Assembly (NCBI RefSeq): GCF_002080455.1 | Contig: NZ_CP020555.1 | Coordinates: 2,356,001-2,420,000, forward strand | DNA: 64,000 nt | Direction of reading: 5' to 3' | Source of the DNA: Streptomyces sp. Sge12 | Lineage (GTDB): Bacteria; Actinomycetota; Actinomycetes; Streptomycetales; Streptomycetaceae | In this document: piece by piece, positions 28,339-36,292 of the stretch | How positions within the stretch are numbered: position 1 is the first letter of the stretch | Layout of the letters: every line of letters starts with the position of its first letter | The notes under the pieces: model-generated | Database searches by the model: none | What the model was told of the DNA's origin: nothing | The model's input: the letters and a program-made list of their open reading frames with translations, nothing else | Made by a program: the position numbers and the translations under genes

Positions 28339-28343
28339 TTCAC

Positions 28344-29933
28344 ATGGCCCGCTTCAACCTGCGGGCGCGCAGGTCTGCGCCCGCCTCGCCCACATCGCCC
28401 GTCCGCTCCGCCGGACCCGCCCGCACCCACCAGGGCGGCCCGGGCCACCTGCGCGACCCGCGCTCCGAGCTGTTCCTGCTCGCCGTCGCCAACTTCGTGA
28501 CGCAGCAGACCGCCTACGAGAGCGGCGAGGCGCGCGACGACCGCTTCGCGGCGCTCGTGCGCACCCTCGCCGTCGAGGATCCCACCTGGACGGCCGGCCT
28601 GCTGGGCTGGCTCCGCGAGGACGCGAACATGCGGACCGCCTCGCTCGTCGGCGCCGCCGAGTACGTGAAGGCCCGGCTCGACGCGGGCGCCACCGACGGG
28701 CCCTCGAACCGCCAGGTCGTGGACCGCGTGCTGCGGCGCGCCGACGAGCCCGGCGAGCTGCTGGCCTACTGGACGGCGACGTACGGGCGGGGCGTGCCCA
28801 AGCCCGTCAAGCGCGGCATCGCCGACGCGGTACGCCGGCTCTACTCCGGCAGTTCGCTGCTGAAGTACGACACCGACTCCAGGGCCTACCGCTTCGGTGA
28901 CGTCCTCAACCTGGTGCACGCCTCCCCCGACCCGGCCAAGCCCTGGCAGGGCGAGCTGTTCCGGCACGCCCTCGACCGCAGGCACCACCCGGAGAGCGCG
29001 CAGGTCCCGGCCGGCAACCGCACCCTCGCCGCCCACCGGGCGCTGATGGAACTGCCGGTGGAGCAGCGGCGGGCCGTGGTCACCGCCCCGGACGCCGCCG
29101 AGCGGCTCGCGGAGGCGGGCATGACCTGGGAGGCGCTGGCCGGCTGGCTCCAGGGGCCGATGGACGCGGCCGCCTGGGAGGCGGTCATCCCGTCGATGGG
29201 CACGATGGCGCTGCTGCGCAACCTGCGCAACTTCGACCAGGCCGGGGTCTCGGACGCGGTGGCCGCGCAGGTCGCGGCGAGGATCTCCGACCCGGAAGTC
29301 GTCGCCCGGTCGCGGCAGTTCCCCTTCCGCTACCTGGCCGCCCATCAGCACGCGCCCTCGCTGCGCTGGGCGTACCCGCTGGAACAGGCGCTCGGCCACT
29401 CGCTGGCCAACGTACCGGCGCTGCCCGGGCGGACGGTGGTCCTCGTCGACCGCTCGGGCTCGATGTGGTGCCCGCTCTCGGACCGGTCCCGGCTCAACCG
29501 GGCGGACGCCGCGGCCGTTTTCGGTGCGGCGCTGGCGCTGCGGGCCGAGGAGGCCGACCTGGTGGAGTTCGGTACGACCAGCCGGGCGGTCCCCTTCTGC
29601 CGCGGCGAGTCCGTACTGAAGGTGCTGGACCGGTTCGGGAATCTCGGCGGGACCTGCACGGCCAAGGCGGTGAAGCAGCACTACCGGGAGCACGACCGGG
29701 TGTTGATCATCACCGACGAGCAGGCCGCCGCGTACGGCCACGGCGGCGATCCCACGGCCGAGGTACCGTCCGCGGTTCCCGTCTACACCTGGAACCTGGC
29801 CGGCTACCGCGTCGGGCACGCGCCCTCCGGCGCCGCGAACCGGCACGCCTTCGGAGGGCTCACGGACGGGGCCTTCCGGATGGTGTCCCTGATCGAGGCC
29901 GGCGGCAACGCCGACTGGCCGTGGGCCTCCTGA
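28344..29933 (+). CDS. Ro60/TROVE-domain RNA-binding protein (Rsr homologue)
   Basis: The 529-residue protein has an all-helical HEAT-like TROVE ring (about residues 37-350, with FLLAVANFVTQQTAYE and LLGWLREDANMRTASL) and a C-terminal von Willebrand A domain whose MIDAS motif DRSGS is at 369-373. Ro60 proteins bind misfolded RNA ends in the ring and Y RNA on the outside. In Deinococcus and Salmonella the Y RNA tethers Ro to PNPase for RNA decay or maturation. The two Y-RNA-like genes directly upstream on the same strand supply the partner. The start ATG 28344 has GGGGGG as a strong ribosome site. The gene converges on the DUF4190 gene with a 9-base gap. Confidence 0.95.
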   Translation: MARFNLRARRSAPASPTSPVRSAGPARTHQGGPGHLRDPRSELFLLAVANFVTQQTAYESGEARDDRFAALVRTLAVEDPTWTAGLLGWLREDANMRTASLVGAAEYVKARLDAGATDGPSNRQVVDRVLRRADEPGELLAYWTATYGRGVPKPVKRGIADAVRRLYSGSSLLKYDTDSRAYRFGDVLNLVHASPDPAKPWQGELFRHALDRRHHPESAQVPAGNRTLAAHRALMELPVEQRRAVVTAPDAAERLAEAGMTWEALAGWLQGPMDAAAWEAVIPSMGTMALLRNLRNFDQAGVSDAVAAQVAARISDPEVVARSRQFPFRYLAAHQHAPSLRWAYPLEQALGHSLANVPALPGRTVVLVDRSGSMWCPLSDRSRLNRADAAAVFGAALALRAEEADLVEFGTTSRAVPFCRGESVLKVLDRFGNLGGTCTAKAVKQHYREHDRVLIITDEQAAAYGHGGDPTAEVPSAVPVYTWNLAGYRVGHAPSGAANRHAFGGLTDGAFRMVSLIEAGGNADWPWAS

Positions 29934-29942
29934 GGGGCCCGG

Positions 29943-30662
29943 TCAGACCTTCTCGCGCAGCCGGGAGTTGTCGTAGGGGCTGTCGTAGGGCGAGTCGTCA
30001 TTCGACCCCTCGTCCATGAATCCGGCGAATATGACCGCGATCATCAGGGCGCCGAGCACGATGCCGATCGCGCCGAGGATGATGCCGGCGAGCGCCATCC
30101 CGCCGTTGTCTGCCTCGCCGCGGCTCACCTTGCCGCGGCCGAGGGTGGCGAAGACGATCGCGGCTATGCCGAGGGCTATCGCGAAGAAGCTGGTGAAGCA
30201 GCCGACGACCGACAGGATCCCGAGGACGAGCCCGGTGATGCCGAAGCCATTGCTGCGCCCGGCCCCGTAGGGCGGGTACGGGCCCTGGCCCGGGTAGCCC
30301 TGGTAACCGGGATAGCCCTGGTACCCCGGATGGCCCGGATAGCCCGGGTGGCCGGTCTGCCCGGGGTGTCCGGCGTCGCCGGGGTACCCGTAACCGGGCT
30401 GGGCCGGGTACCCGTACGCCGCCGACGCGGGCGGCCCGGTCATCGGGGGCGGGGTCGGCGTCGGGGCCGACGGATAGGGCTGGGCCGGGGCCGGCGGGGG
30501 GTACGGGTCGCCCGGCATCCCGGCGAGCGTCGGCTGGTCGTGCACGGACGGCGGGCCCGACACGCCCGGTGCACCCTGCGCGCCCTGCGGCTTGCCCAGC
30601 TCGACCGCCGGCCGCTCCGGCGGCGCCCACGGGTCCCCCGGCTCAGGACTGCTGTCGGTCAT
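29943..30662 (-). CDS. DUF4190 membrane protein with Pro/Gly/Tyr-rich N-terminus
   Basis: The 239-residue protein has a long low-complexity N-terminus rich in Pro, Gly and Tyr, with GYPG/GHPG/GYQG repeats at about 84-130. Two hydrophobic helices (about 142-170 and 187-215) follow, separated by GRGKVSRGEADNGGMALAG, the hallmark of DUF4190. The tail is acidic (SNDDSPYDSPYD). Proteins of this type are common in Streptomyces and of unknown function, possibly membrane organisers. The start is ATG 30662. Nothing ties it functionally to the convergent Ro60 gene. Confidence 0.8.
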   Translation of the reverse strand: MTDSSPEPGDPWAPPERPAVELGKPQGAQGAPGVSGPPSVHDQPTLAGMPGDPYPPPAPAQPYPSAPTPTPPPMTGPPASAAYGYPAQPGYGYPGDAGHPGQTGHPGYPGHPGYQGYPGYQGYPGQGPYPPYGAGRSNGFGITGLVLGILSVVGCFTSFFAIALGIAAIVFATLGRGKVSRGEADNGGMALAGIILGAIGIVLGALMIAVIFAGFMDEGSNDDSPYDSPYDNSRLREKV

Positions 30663-30772
30663 ACGGCGCCCCCCTCTCGTACAGCCATGCTAAGCGCTGC
30701 CACCGACAGTCACCGGCGTGCCTACGATGAATCCCGAACTGACCGCACCCGCGTCCTCCCGGAGGCAACCCC

Positions 30773-31798
30773 ATGACCGACCTGCACCCCTTCATCGCGG
30801 GGCTGCCCAAGGCCGAACTGCACGTCCACCACGTCGGCTCGGCATCCCCGCGCATCGTGGCCGAGCTCGCCTCCCGGCACCCCGACTCGAAGGTCCCCAC
30901 CGACCCCGAGGCGCTCGCCGACTACTTCACCTTCACCGACTTCGCCCACTTCATCGAGGTCTACCTGTCGGTGGTCGACCTGGTCCGCACCCCGGACGAC
31001 GTCCGCACCCTCACCTTCGAAGTCGCCCGCGACATGGCCCGGCAGAACATCCGCTACGCCGAGCTGACCATCACCCCGTACTCCTCTACCCGCCGCGGCA
31101 TCGACGAGAAGGCCTTCATGGAGGCCATCGAGGACGCCCGCAGGGCCGCCGAGACCGAACTCGGCGTCATCCTGCGCTGGTGCTTCGACATCCCCGGCGA
31201 GGCCGGCCTGGAGGCCGCCGCCGAGACCGCCCGGCTCGCCGTGGACCTGCACCCCGAGGGCCTGGTCTCCTTCGGCCTGGGCGGCCCCGAGATCGGTGTC
31301 CCGCGGCCGCAGTTCAAGCCGTACTTCGACGCGGCCCGCGCCGCCGGTCTGCACAGCGTCCCGCACGCCGGCGAGACCACCGGCCCGGAGACGATCTGGG
31401 ACGCCATCCGCGATCTCGGCGCCGAGCGCATCGGCCACGGCACGAGCGCCACGCAGGACCCGGAGCTGCTCGCCTACCTCGCCGAGCACCGGATCGCCCT
31501 GGAGGTCTGCCCGACCTCCAACATCGCCACCCGCGCCGTGACCGACCTCGACCTGCACCCGGTCAAGGAGATGGTCGCGGCCGGCGTGCTCGTCACCATC
31601 AACAGCGACGACCCGCCGATGTTCGGCTCCGACCTCAACAACGAGTACGCGGTGGCCGCGCGCCTGCTCGACCTCGACGAGCGCGGGCTCGCGCAGCTCG
31701 CGAAGAACGCCGTCGAGGCCTCCTTCCTGGACCCGGCCGGCAAGGCGAAGCTCACCGCGGAGATCGACACGTACACCACGAAATGGCTCGCGCGCTGA
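30773..31798 (+). CDS. Adenosine deaminase family protein, candidate aminodeoxyfutalosine deaminase
   Basis: This is a 341-residue metal-dependent deaminase. The metal-binding HVH is at 17-19 (AELHVHHVGS), with HAGET, GHGTSA and NSDDPPMFG completing the zinc ligand and catalytic His/Glu/Asp set. The N-terminal motif is HHVGSASP rather than the LDGSL usual in adenosine deaminase. In Streptomyces this paralogue has been linked, as I recall, to deamination of aminodeoxyfutalosine in the futalosine menaquinone pathway, so that role is favoured over plain adenosine deaminase. The start ATG 30773 has GGAGG 7 bases upstream. It is divergent from the DUF4190 gene. Confidence 0.85.
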   Translation: MTDLHPFIAGLPKAELHVHHVGSASPRIVAELASRHPDSKVPTDPEALADYFTFTDFAHFIEVYLSVVDLVRTPDDVRTLTFEVARDMARQNIRYAELTITPYSSTRRGIDEKAFMEAIEDARRAAETELGVILRWCFDIPGEAGLEAAAETARLAVDLHPEGLVSFGLGGPEIGVPRPQFKPYFDAARAAGLHSVPHAGETTGPETIWDAIRDLGAERIGHGTSATQDPELLAYLAEHRIALEVCPTSNIATRAVTDLDLHPVKEMVAAGVLVTINSDDPPMFGSDLNNEYAVAARLLDLDERGLAQLAKNAVEASFLDPAGKAKLTAEIDTYTTKWLAR

Positions 31799-31834
31799 CG
31801 CCGTTGCGACAACTGCGCCCCTGAGAATGGGGAC

Positions 31835-32524
31835 ATGAGCACTCTGACTGCCGTCGGCCACCGCGGCGATCCCTACCGTGTCCGTGAGAACACCCTTGCC
31901 TCGATCCGCTCCGCGTTCGCGCGCGGGGCGGACGACGTCGAGATCGACGTACGGCTGACCCGGGACGGGGTGCCGGTCCTGCTCCACGACGAGACGCTCC
32001 AGCGGCTGTGGGGTCACGACGTACGCCTCGACGACGTCACGGCCCCGCAGCTGAAGGAGCTGACGCTGGGCGGGGTGCCCACGCTGCGCGATGCCCTGAT
32101 GGCCGCCGGCCCGGGCCGGCTGATGCTCGACCTCCCGGGCGCCACTGCGGAAGCGGTACGGATCGTCGTGGGCCAGGTCCGCGAGTGCGGGGCGCGCGAG
32201 CGCACGTACTACTGCGCGGGCCCGAACACCATGCTGGCGGTCCGCGCCGCCGATCCGGGTGCGGAGATCGCGCTGACCTGGACCTCGCTGTCGCCGCCGC
32301 GGCGGGCCCTGGTCGACGCCCTGGCGCCGCGCTGGCTCAACTACCGCTTCGGGCTGGTGAGCCGGGAGCTGGTCGACGCGCTGCACGCGGACGGCCTGCT
32401 GGTGTCGGCCTGGACGGCCGACACCAGGCGCACGATGAAGGCCCTCGTCGCGGCGGGGGTCGACTCGATCACCACGAACCGGCTGGACGCGCTGGCGTCC
32501 GTCCGGGCCGGGCTCGGGCGGTGA
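31835..32524 (+). CDS. Glycerophosphodiester phosphodiesterase
   Basis: The 229-residue TIM-barrel enzyme has the GDPD signature HRGDPYRVRENTLASI near residue 9, then VEIDVRLTRDGVPVLLHDETL containing the catalytic His and metal-binding Glu/Asp. It hydrolyses glycerophosphodiesters to glycerol-3-phosphate and an alcohol, a lipid-turnover reaction. There is no signal peptide, so it acts in the cytoplasm. The histidine kinase gene begins inside its stop codon, so the three genes at 31.8-34.4 kb form one unit. Confidence 0.9.
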   Translation: MSTLTAVGHRGDPYRVRENTLASIRSAFARGADDVEIDVRLTRDGVPVLLHDETLQRLWGHDVRLDDVTAPQLKELTLGGVPTLRDALMAAGPGRLMLDLPGATAEAVRIVVGQVRECGARERTYYCAGPNTMLAVRAADPGAEIALTWTSLSPPRRALVDALAPRWLNYRFGLVSRELVDALHADGLLVSAWTADTRRTMKALVAAGVDSITTNRLDALASVRAGLGR

Positions 32525-33693
32525 TACGGGCCTTCGGGGAGCGGATCCGGAGCGCACCTCCCCGCTGGCAGGACCTGGGGCTGATGCTGCTGGTGCAGGT
32601 GGCGACGACGATCCCGTTCGTCGTGCCGCGCGACCCGGAGGAATCGCCTGCGAGCTGGCCGGCGTACCTGCTGACCACGCTGGTCAACGTACCGCTGGTG
32701 TGGCGCCGACGGGCTCCGGTGTGGGTGATGTTCGGTGTGATCGCGGCCGGGTCGCTCTACCGGCTCTCGCTGGACGGTCCCGGGCAGCCGCTGCCGTACG
32801 CGGCGCTGATCGCCGTCTACACGATCGCGCTGATCTGCGCGCCGCGGGTGCGGCTCGTGATGGGGGTGGTCGTGACGGCGGCCATCCTGGGCTCCGTGGC
32901 GCTCAACACCGCGACGGCCAAGGAGCTGCTGTTCTCGCTGTTCGTCTTCGGGGCGGCGGTTGCGCTGGGCCGGCTGCAGGCGACCCGTCAGGCGTACACG
33001 GCAGCCGTCGAGGACCGGGCGGCTCAGCTGGAGCGGGCGAACCGGATCGAGGCGGAGCAGGCGGCGGCGCGCGAACGGGCCCGGATAGCCCGGGAGATGC
33101 ACGACATCCTGTCGCACTCCGTCAGCATCATGATCGTGCAGGCCGAGGCCGGTCCGGTCGCGGTGCGCCGGGCGCCGGCCCGGGCCGAGGCCGCCTTCGA
33201 GGCGATCGCCGAGACGGGTCGGGAGGCGATGGCGCAGCTGCGGACGATGCTCGGCGTGCTCCGCGCGGCGGAGGCGGAGGCTCCGCGTGCGCCGCAGCCC
33301 GGGACGGGGGCGCTGCCGGCGCTCTTGGACCGGGTGCGGGCCAGCGGGCTCCGGGTGTCGTACGAGCGGTCGGGCGAGGTGCGCGAGCTGCCGGCGGCGC
33401 TGGAGGCGACGGTGCACCGGGTGGTGCAGGAGGCGCTGACGAACGTGGTGAAGCACGCCGGGGCCGCGGCGGTGGACGTCCGGCTGGAGTACGGCCCGCG
33501 GGCGCTCACGGTGACGGTGACGGACGACGGCAGGGGGCCGGGCGGGAAGTCCGGCGGCGGGCACGGCCTGATCGGGATCCGCGAGCGGGCGGCGGCGCAC
33601 GGTGGAACGGCGTGGACCGGCCCGGGGCCCGACGGGCGCGGGTACTCGGTACGGGTGGTCCTTGCAGCCTCGCCGCAGGAGGTGGGCAGTTGA
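32521..33693 (+). CDS. Two-component sensor histidine kinase (HisKA_3/NarL type)
   Basis: The 390-residue membrane kinase starts at GTG 32521, overlapping the phosphodiesterase stop by four bases. Four to five hydrophobic segments (about 18-155) form the sensor region. A coiled linker follows (160-185), then the HisKA_3 phosphorylation box with His 194 (IAREMHDILSHSV) and an HATPase_c domain with the N-box VVQEALTNVVKHA and G-boxes DDGRGPGG and GHGLIGIRERA. It should phosphorylate the response regulator encoded next. The signal is unknown. Confidence 0.93.
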   Translation: MIRAFGERIRSAPPRWQDLGLMLLVQVATTIPFVVPRDPEESPASWPAYLLTTLVNVPLVWRRRAPVWVMFGVIAAGSLYRLSLDGPGQPLPYAALIAVYTIALICAPRVRLVMGVVVTAAILGSVALNTATAKELLFSLFVFGAAVALGRLQATRQAYTAAVEDRAAQLERANRIEAEQAAARERARIAREMHDILSHSVSIMIVQAEAGPVAVRRAPARAEAAFEAIAETGREAMAQLRTMLGVLRAAEAEAPRAPQPGTGALPALLDRVRASGLRVSYERSGEVRELPAALEATVHRVVQEALTNVVKHAGAAAVDVRLEYGPRALTVTVTDDGRGPGGKSGGGHGLIGIRERAAAHGGTAWTGPGPDGRGYSVRVVLAASPQEVGS

Positions 33694-34367
33694 CGATCCG
33701 TGTGGTGGTGGCCGACGACCAGGAGCTCGTGCGCAGCGGGTTCGCGATGATCCTGGACGCCCAGGAGGACATCGAGGTCGTGGCGGAGGCGGGGGACGGC
33801 GCGGCGGCGGTGGAGGCGGTGGCCCGGCTGGCGCCGGACGTGGTGCTGCTCGACATCCGGATGCCGGTGCTGGACGGGATCGAGGCGTGCCGGACGATCT
33901 CGGCGCGGAGCTCCTGCCGGACGGTGATGCTGACGACCTTCGACTCGGACGAGTACGTGTACGAGGCGCTGCACGCGGGGGCGAGCGGTTTCCTCCTGAA
34001 GGACGTGCGGCGGGACGATCTCGTGCACGCGGTACGGGTGGTGGCGGCGGGCGAGTCCCTGCTGGCGCCCTCGGTGGCGCGCCGGCTGATCGAGGAGTAC
34101 ACGGCGGTGACGGGGGCCGCGGCGCGGCACGGGCTGCGGGCGGAGCGGCTGGAGGTGCTGACGGCGCGGGAGCGGGAAACGCTGCTGCACCTGGGGCGGG
34201 GGCTGTCGAACGCGGAGATCGCGGCGTCTCTGGTGGTGAGCGAGCACACGGTGAAGTCGCACGTGGGGAACGTGCTGGCGAAGCTGGGCCTGCGGGACCG
34301 GATCCAGGCGGTGATCTGCGCGTACGAAACGGGCCTGATCGCGGCGGGTACTCCCTCCGGGGAGTGA
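33690..34367 (+). CDS. LuxR/NarL-family response regulator
   Basis: The 225-residue regulator has a receiver domain with phospho-acceptor Asp 55 (VVLLDIRMPV) and the acidic pair ADDQE at 8-12, then a C-terminal LuxR helix-turn-helix (about 158-215, LTARERETLLHLGRGLSNAE and VSEHTVKSHV). The start is TTG 33690, supported by the strong AGGAGGTGG seven bases upstream and by overlap with the kinase stop (TTGA). It is the cognate partner of the kinase. The divergent or nearby serine hydrolase gene at 34519 is a possible target. Confidence 0.93.
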   Translation: MTIRVVVADDQELVRSGFAMILDAQEDIEVVAEAGDGAAAVEAVARLAPDVVLLDIRMPVLDGIEACRTISARSSCRTVMLTTFDSDEYVYEALHAGASGFLLKDVRRDDLVHAVRVVAAGESLLAPSVARRLIEEYTAVTGAAARHGLRAERLEVLTARERETLLHLGRGLSNAEIAASLVVSEHTVKSHVGNVLAKLGLRDRIQAVICAYETGLIAAGTPSGE

Positions 34368-34518
34368 GGTGCGGCGTGTCGCCTCCCTCGCGCCGGTGAG
34401 TTGTCGTACCGGTGAAGACCCCTCTCGTTGGTGATCCGCAACTACCCGGGTGAGCAGGAGCATTGAGGTCATCGGGGCAGTCGGGCCCCGGGTTCTCACA
34501 GGGGGAGCACACACCATC

Positions 34519-35718
34519 ATGAACGCCACGACGCGCACGCTGACCGCCGCCGCTCTGGTGCTGGGGATCGCTTCCGGTCCGGCCGTCGCGCATGCCGCGA
34601 CCGCTGCGGCGCCGGCTCCTCTTTCACAGGGGTTGGTCACACCGGCGATCGCGACGCCGCCGAACGCGGGGGCGCTGGAGAAGGCGATCGCCGGGCTCGG
34701 CCCCGGGCACGCGGATGCGACGGCCGCGCTGGTCCGCGTGGGCGGTTCGAGCGGCAGCTGGCAGGGGCACTCCGGTGTCGCCGATGTCCGTACGGGGCGC
34801 CCGGCGCTGGAGCGGGGCCGCTTCCGGGCGGGGTCGGTGACCAAGGCCTTCACCGCGGCGGTGGTGCTCCAGCTGGCCGCCGAGGGGCGCGTGGAGCTGG
34901 ACCGTCCGGTGCAGGAGTACCTGCCGGGCCTGCTGCCGGGGACCTTCAAGCCCGTCACGGTGCGGCAGTTGCTGAACTACACGAGTGGCATCCGTCCGGC
35001 CGACGGCCCGGGTGACACCTTCGAGGACGCCTTGGCCCACCGGTTCGACCGGGACGATCCGCGGGCGTTGATCGCCAACGCGGTGGCGAAGGGGCCCGAG
35101 TTCGACCCGGGGACCCGTCAGCACTACCTCAACATCGACTACACCATCCTGGGCGTGCTGATCGAGAAGGTGACGGGCCGGTCCTACGAACAGGCCGTGA
35201 CCACGCGGATATTCAAGCCGCTCGGGCTGCGCGACACCTCGTTGCCGAGCCGGACGCAGACGCGGATACCGGGTCCGCACAACCGCGGCTACCAGGCGGT
35301 GACGCGGGCCGACGGCACGCGGGAGCTGGTGGATGTGACCGAGTGGAACTCCTGGTCCAACTGGGCCGCCGGGGACCTGATATCGACGACGGCGGACCTG
35401 GAGCGCTTCACGGTGGCCCTCTTCGGTGGGCGGCTGGTACCCCCGGCGCAGCTGGAGGAGATGTTCACGGTGCCGGAGGTGAAGGACTTCGAGAGCGGGG
35501 AGGACGCGGAACAGACGGCGGGACTGAAGCGGCTTGTCCTGCCGGACGGCACGGTGGCCTACGGCAAGACGGGCTCGCGCCACGGCTACAGCACCGTCAT
35601 CGGCGGCACGCGGGACCTGTCGCGCACCCTCGTCTACTCGGTCAACTCCGTGGACGCCAAGGGCCGGGACATGAACAAGGTGGCCTTCGACATCGTGATG
35701 GCGGCCTTCACCCGGTAG
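34519..35718 (+). CDS. Secreted serine hydrolase (class C beta-lactamase / D-Ala-D-Ala carboxypeptidase family)
   Basis: The 399-residue protein has a Sec signal peptide (about 1-30, cut near AVAHAA). The penicilloyl-serine motifs follow: GSVTKAF (Ser-x-x-Lys), YLN (in HYLNIDY) and YGKTG (KTG box). Such enzymes hydrolyse D-amino-acid peptides or beta-lactams outside the cell. The start ATG 34519 follows GGGGGAG. It lies 151 bases after the response regulator gene and overlaps the convergent membrane gene by 11 bases at its end. Confidence 0.9.
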   Translation: MNATTRTLTAAALVLGIASGPAVAHAATAAAPAPLSQGLVTPAIATPPNAGALEKAIAGLGPGHADATAALVRVGGSSGSWQGHSGVADVRTGRPALERGRFRAGSVTKAFTAAVVLQLAAEGRVELDRPVQEYLPGLLPGTFKPVTVRQLLNYTSGIRPADGPGDTFEDALAHRFDRDDPRALIANAVAKGPEFDPGTRQHYLNIDYTILGVLIEKVTGRSYEQAVTTRIFKPLGLRDTSLPSRTQTRIPGPHNRGYQAVTRADGTRELVDVTEWNSWSNWAAGDLISTTADLERFTVALFGGRLVPPAQLEEMFTVPEVKDFESGEDAEQTAGLKRLVLPDGTVAYGKTGSRHGYSTVIGGTRDLSRTLVYSVNSVDAKGRDMNKVAFDIVMAAFTR

Positions 35719-36205
35719 CCGGCACGGCTTCCCGGTGCTCCAGGCCCTCCAGGCCCTCCAGGCGCTTGATCATGCGGCGGAGGACCAGGAGCGGGATCAC
35801 CCCGAAGACCCCGAACGCCATGTCGATGACGCTCCACCAGAGGGGGATGCCCCGGATCGGGCCGCAGATCAGGGCCACCGGTATCACTCCGGCACAGGCG
35901 ATCATGCCGGCGTCGACGATCCAGATGTTGCGGACCGGGTCGCGGTGGACCCCGTAGAAGAAGACGGCGATGACGAGGTGGGCGAAGGCGAGCCAGTCGG
36001 TCCCGTAGAGGAGGAAGGGGTAGGCGGCATCGGCCTGGTCCAGGCCGTCGCCCACGCGTCGCAGCCACTCGTTGTCGATCAGGGCGTTGGCCCAGCGGAG
36101 CTCGCTGACCAGGGGGAAGGCGGTGAGGCCGCTGAGGACCAGGCAGACGATGAACAGGGCCAGCCAGACACGGATCCGCCGCTGAAGGGCGCTTCTCTCG
36201 CTCAT
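35708..36205 (-). CDS. Small integral membrane protein of unknown function, under a double operator
   Basis: The 165-residue product has four predicted hydrophobic helices (about 13-32, 62-85, 97-115 and 120-140) and short charged ends. I do not recognise a characterised family. The start ATG 36205 has GGAAGGA just upstream. The promoter zone carries two identical 14-base palindromes at 36228-36263, so expression is probably tightly repressed by a TetR-type regulator encoded elsewhere. Its 3' end overlaps the serine hydrolase gene on the opposite strand. Confidence 0.75.
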   Translation of the reverse strand: MSERSALQRRIRVWLALFIVCLVLSGLTAFPLVSELRWANALIDNEWLRRVGDGLDQADAAYPFLLYGTDWLAFAHLVIAVFFYGVHRDPVRNIWIVDAGMIACAGVIPVALICGPIRGIPLWWSVIDMAFGVFGVIPLLVLRRMIKRLEGLEGLEHREAVPATG

Positions 36206-36227
36206 GGAAGGAAGCGTACGCCGGTTT

Positions 36228-36263
36228 CTGAACGCGTTCAGCCAAATTGCTGAACGCGTTCAG
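36228..36263. promoter_or_regulatory. Two identical 14-bp palindromes (TetR-type double operator)
   Basis: CTGAACGCGTTCAG occurs at 36228-36241 and again at 36250-36263, separated by 8 bases, so the centres are 22 bases (two helical turns) apart. The flanks CCGGTTT and AACCGG extend the symmetry to the whole block. It lies 23-58 bases upstream of the membrane gene start. TGAACGCGTTCA is a typical TetR-family operator shape. Confidence 0.8.
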
Positions 36264-36292
36264 AACCGGCGGGCGGAGTCGGTCCGCGCCGG

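Noticed and set aside
30270..30420. Tandem repeats in the DUF4190 gene as a CRISPR or satellite array
   Set aside because: They are imperfect in-frame GYPG/GHPG codon repeats of a low-complexity domain, with no spacers.
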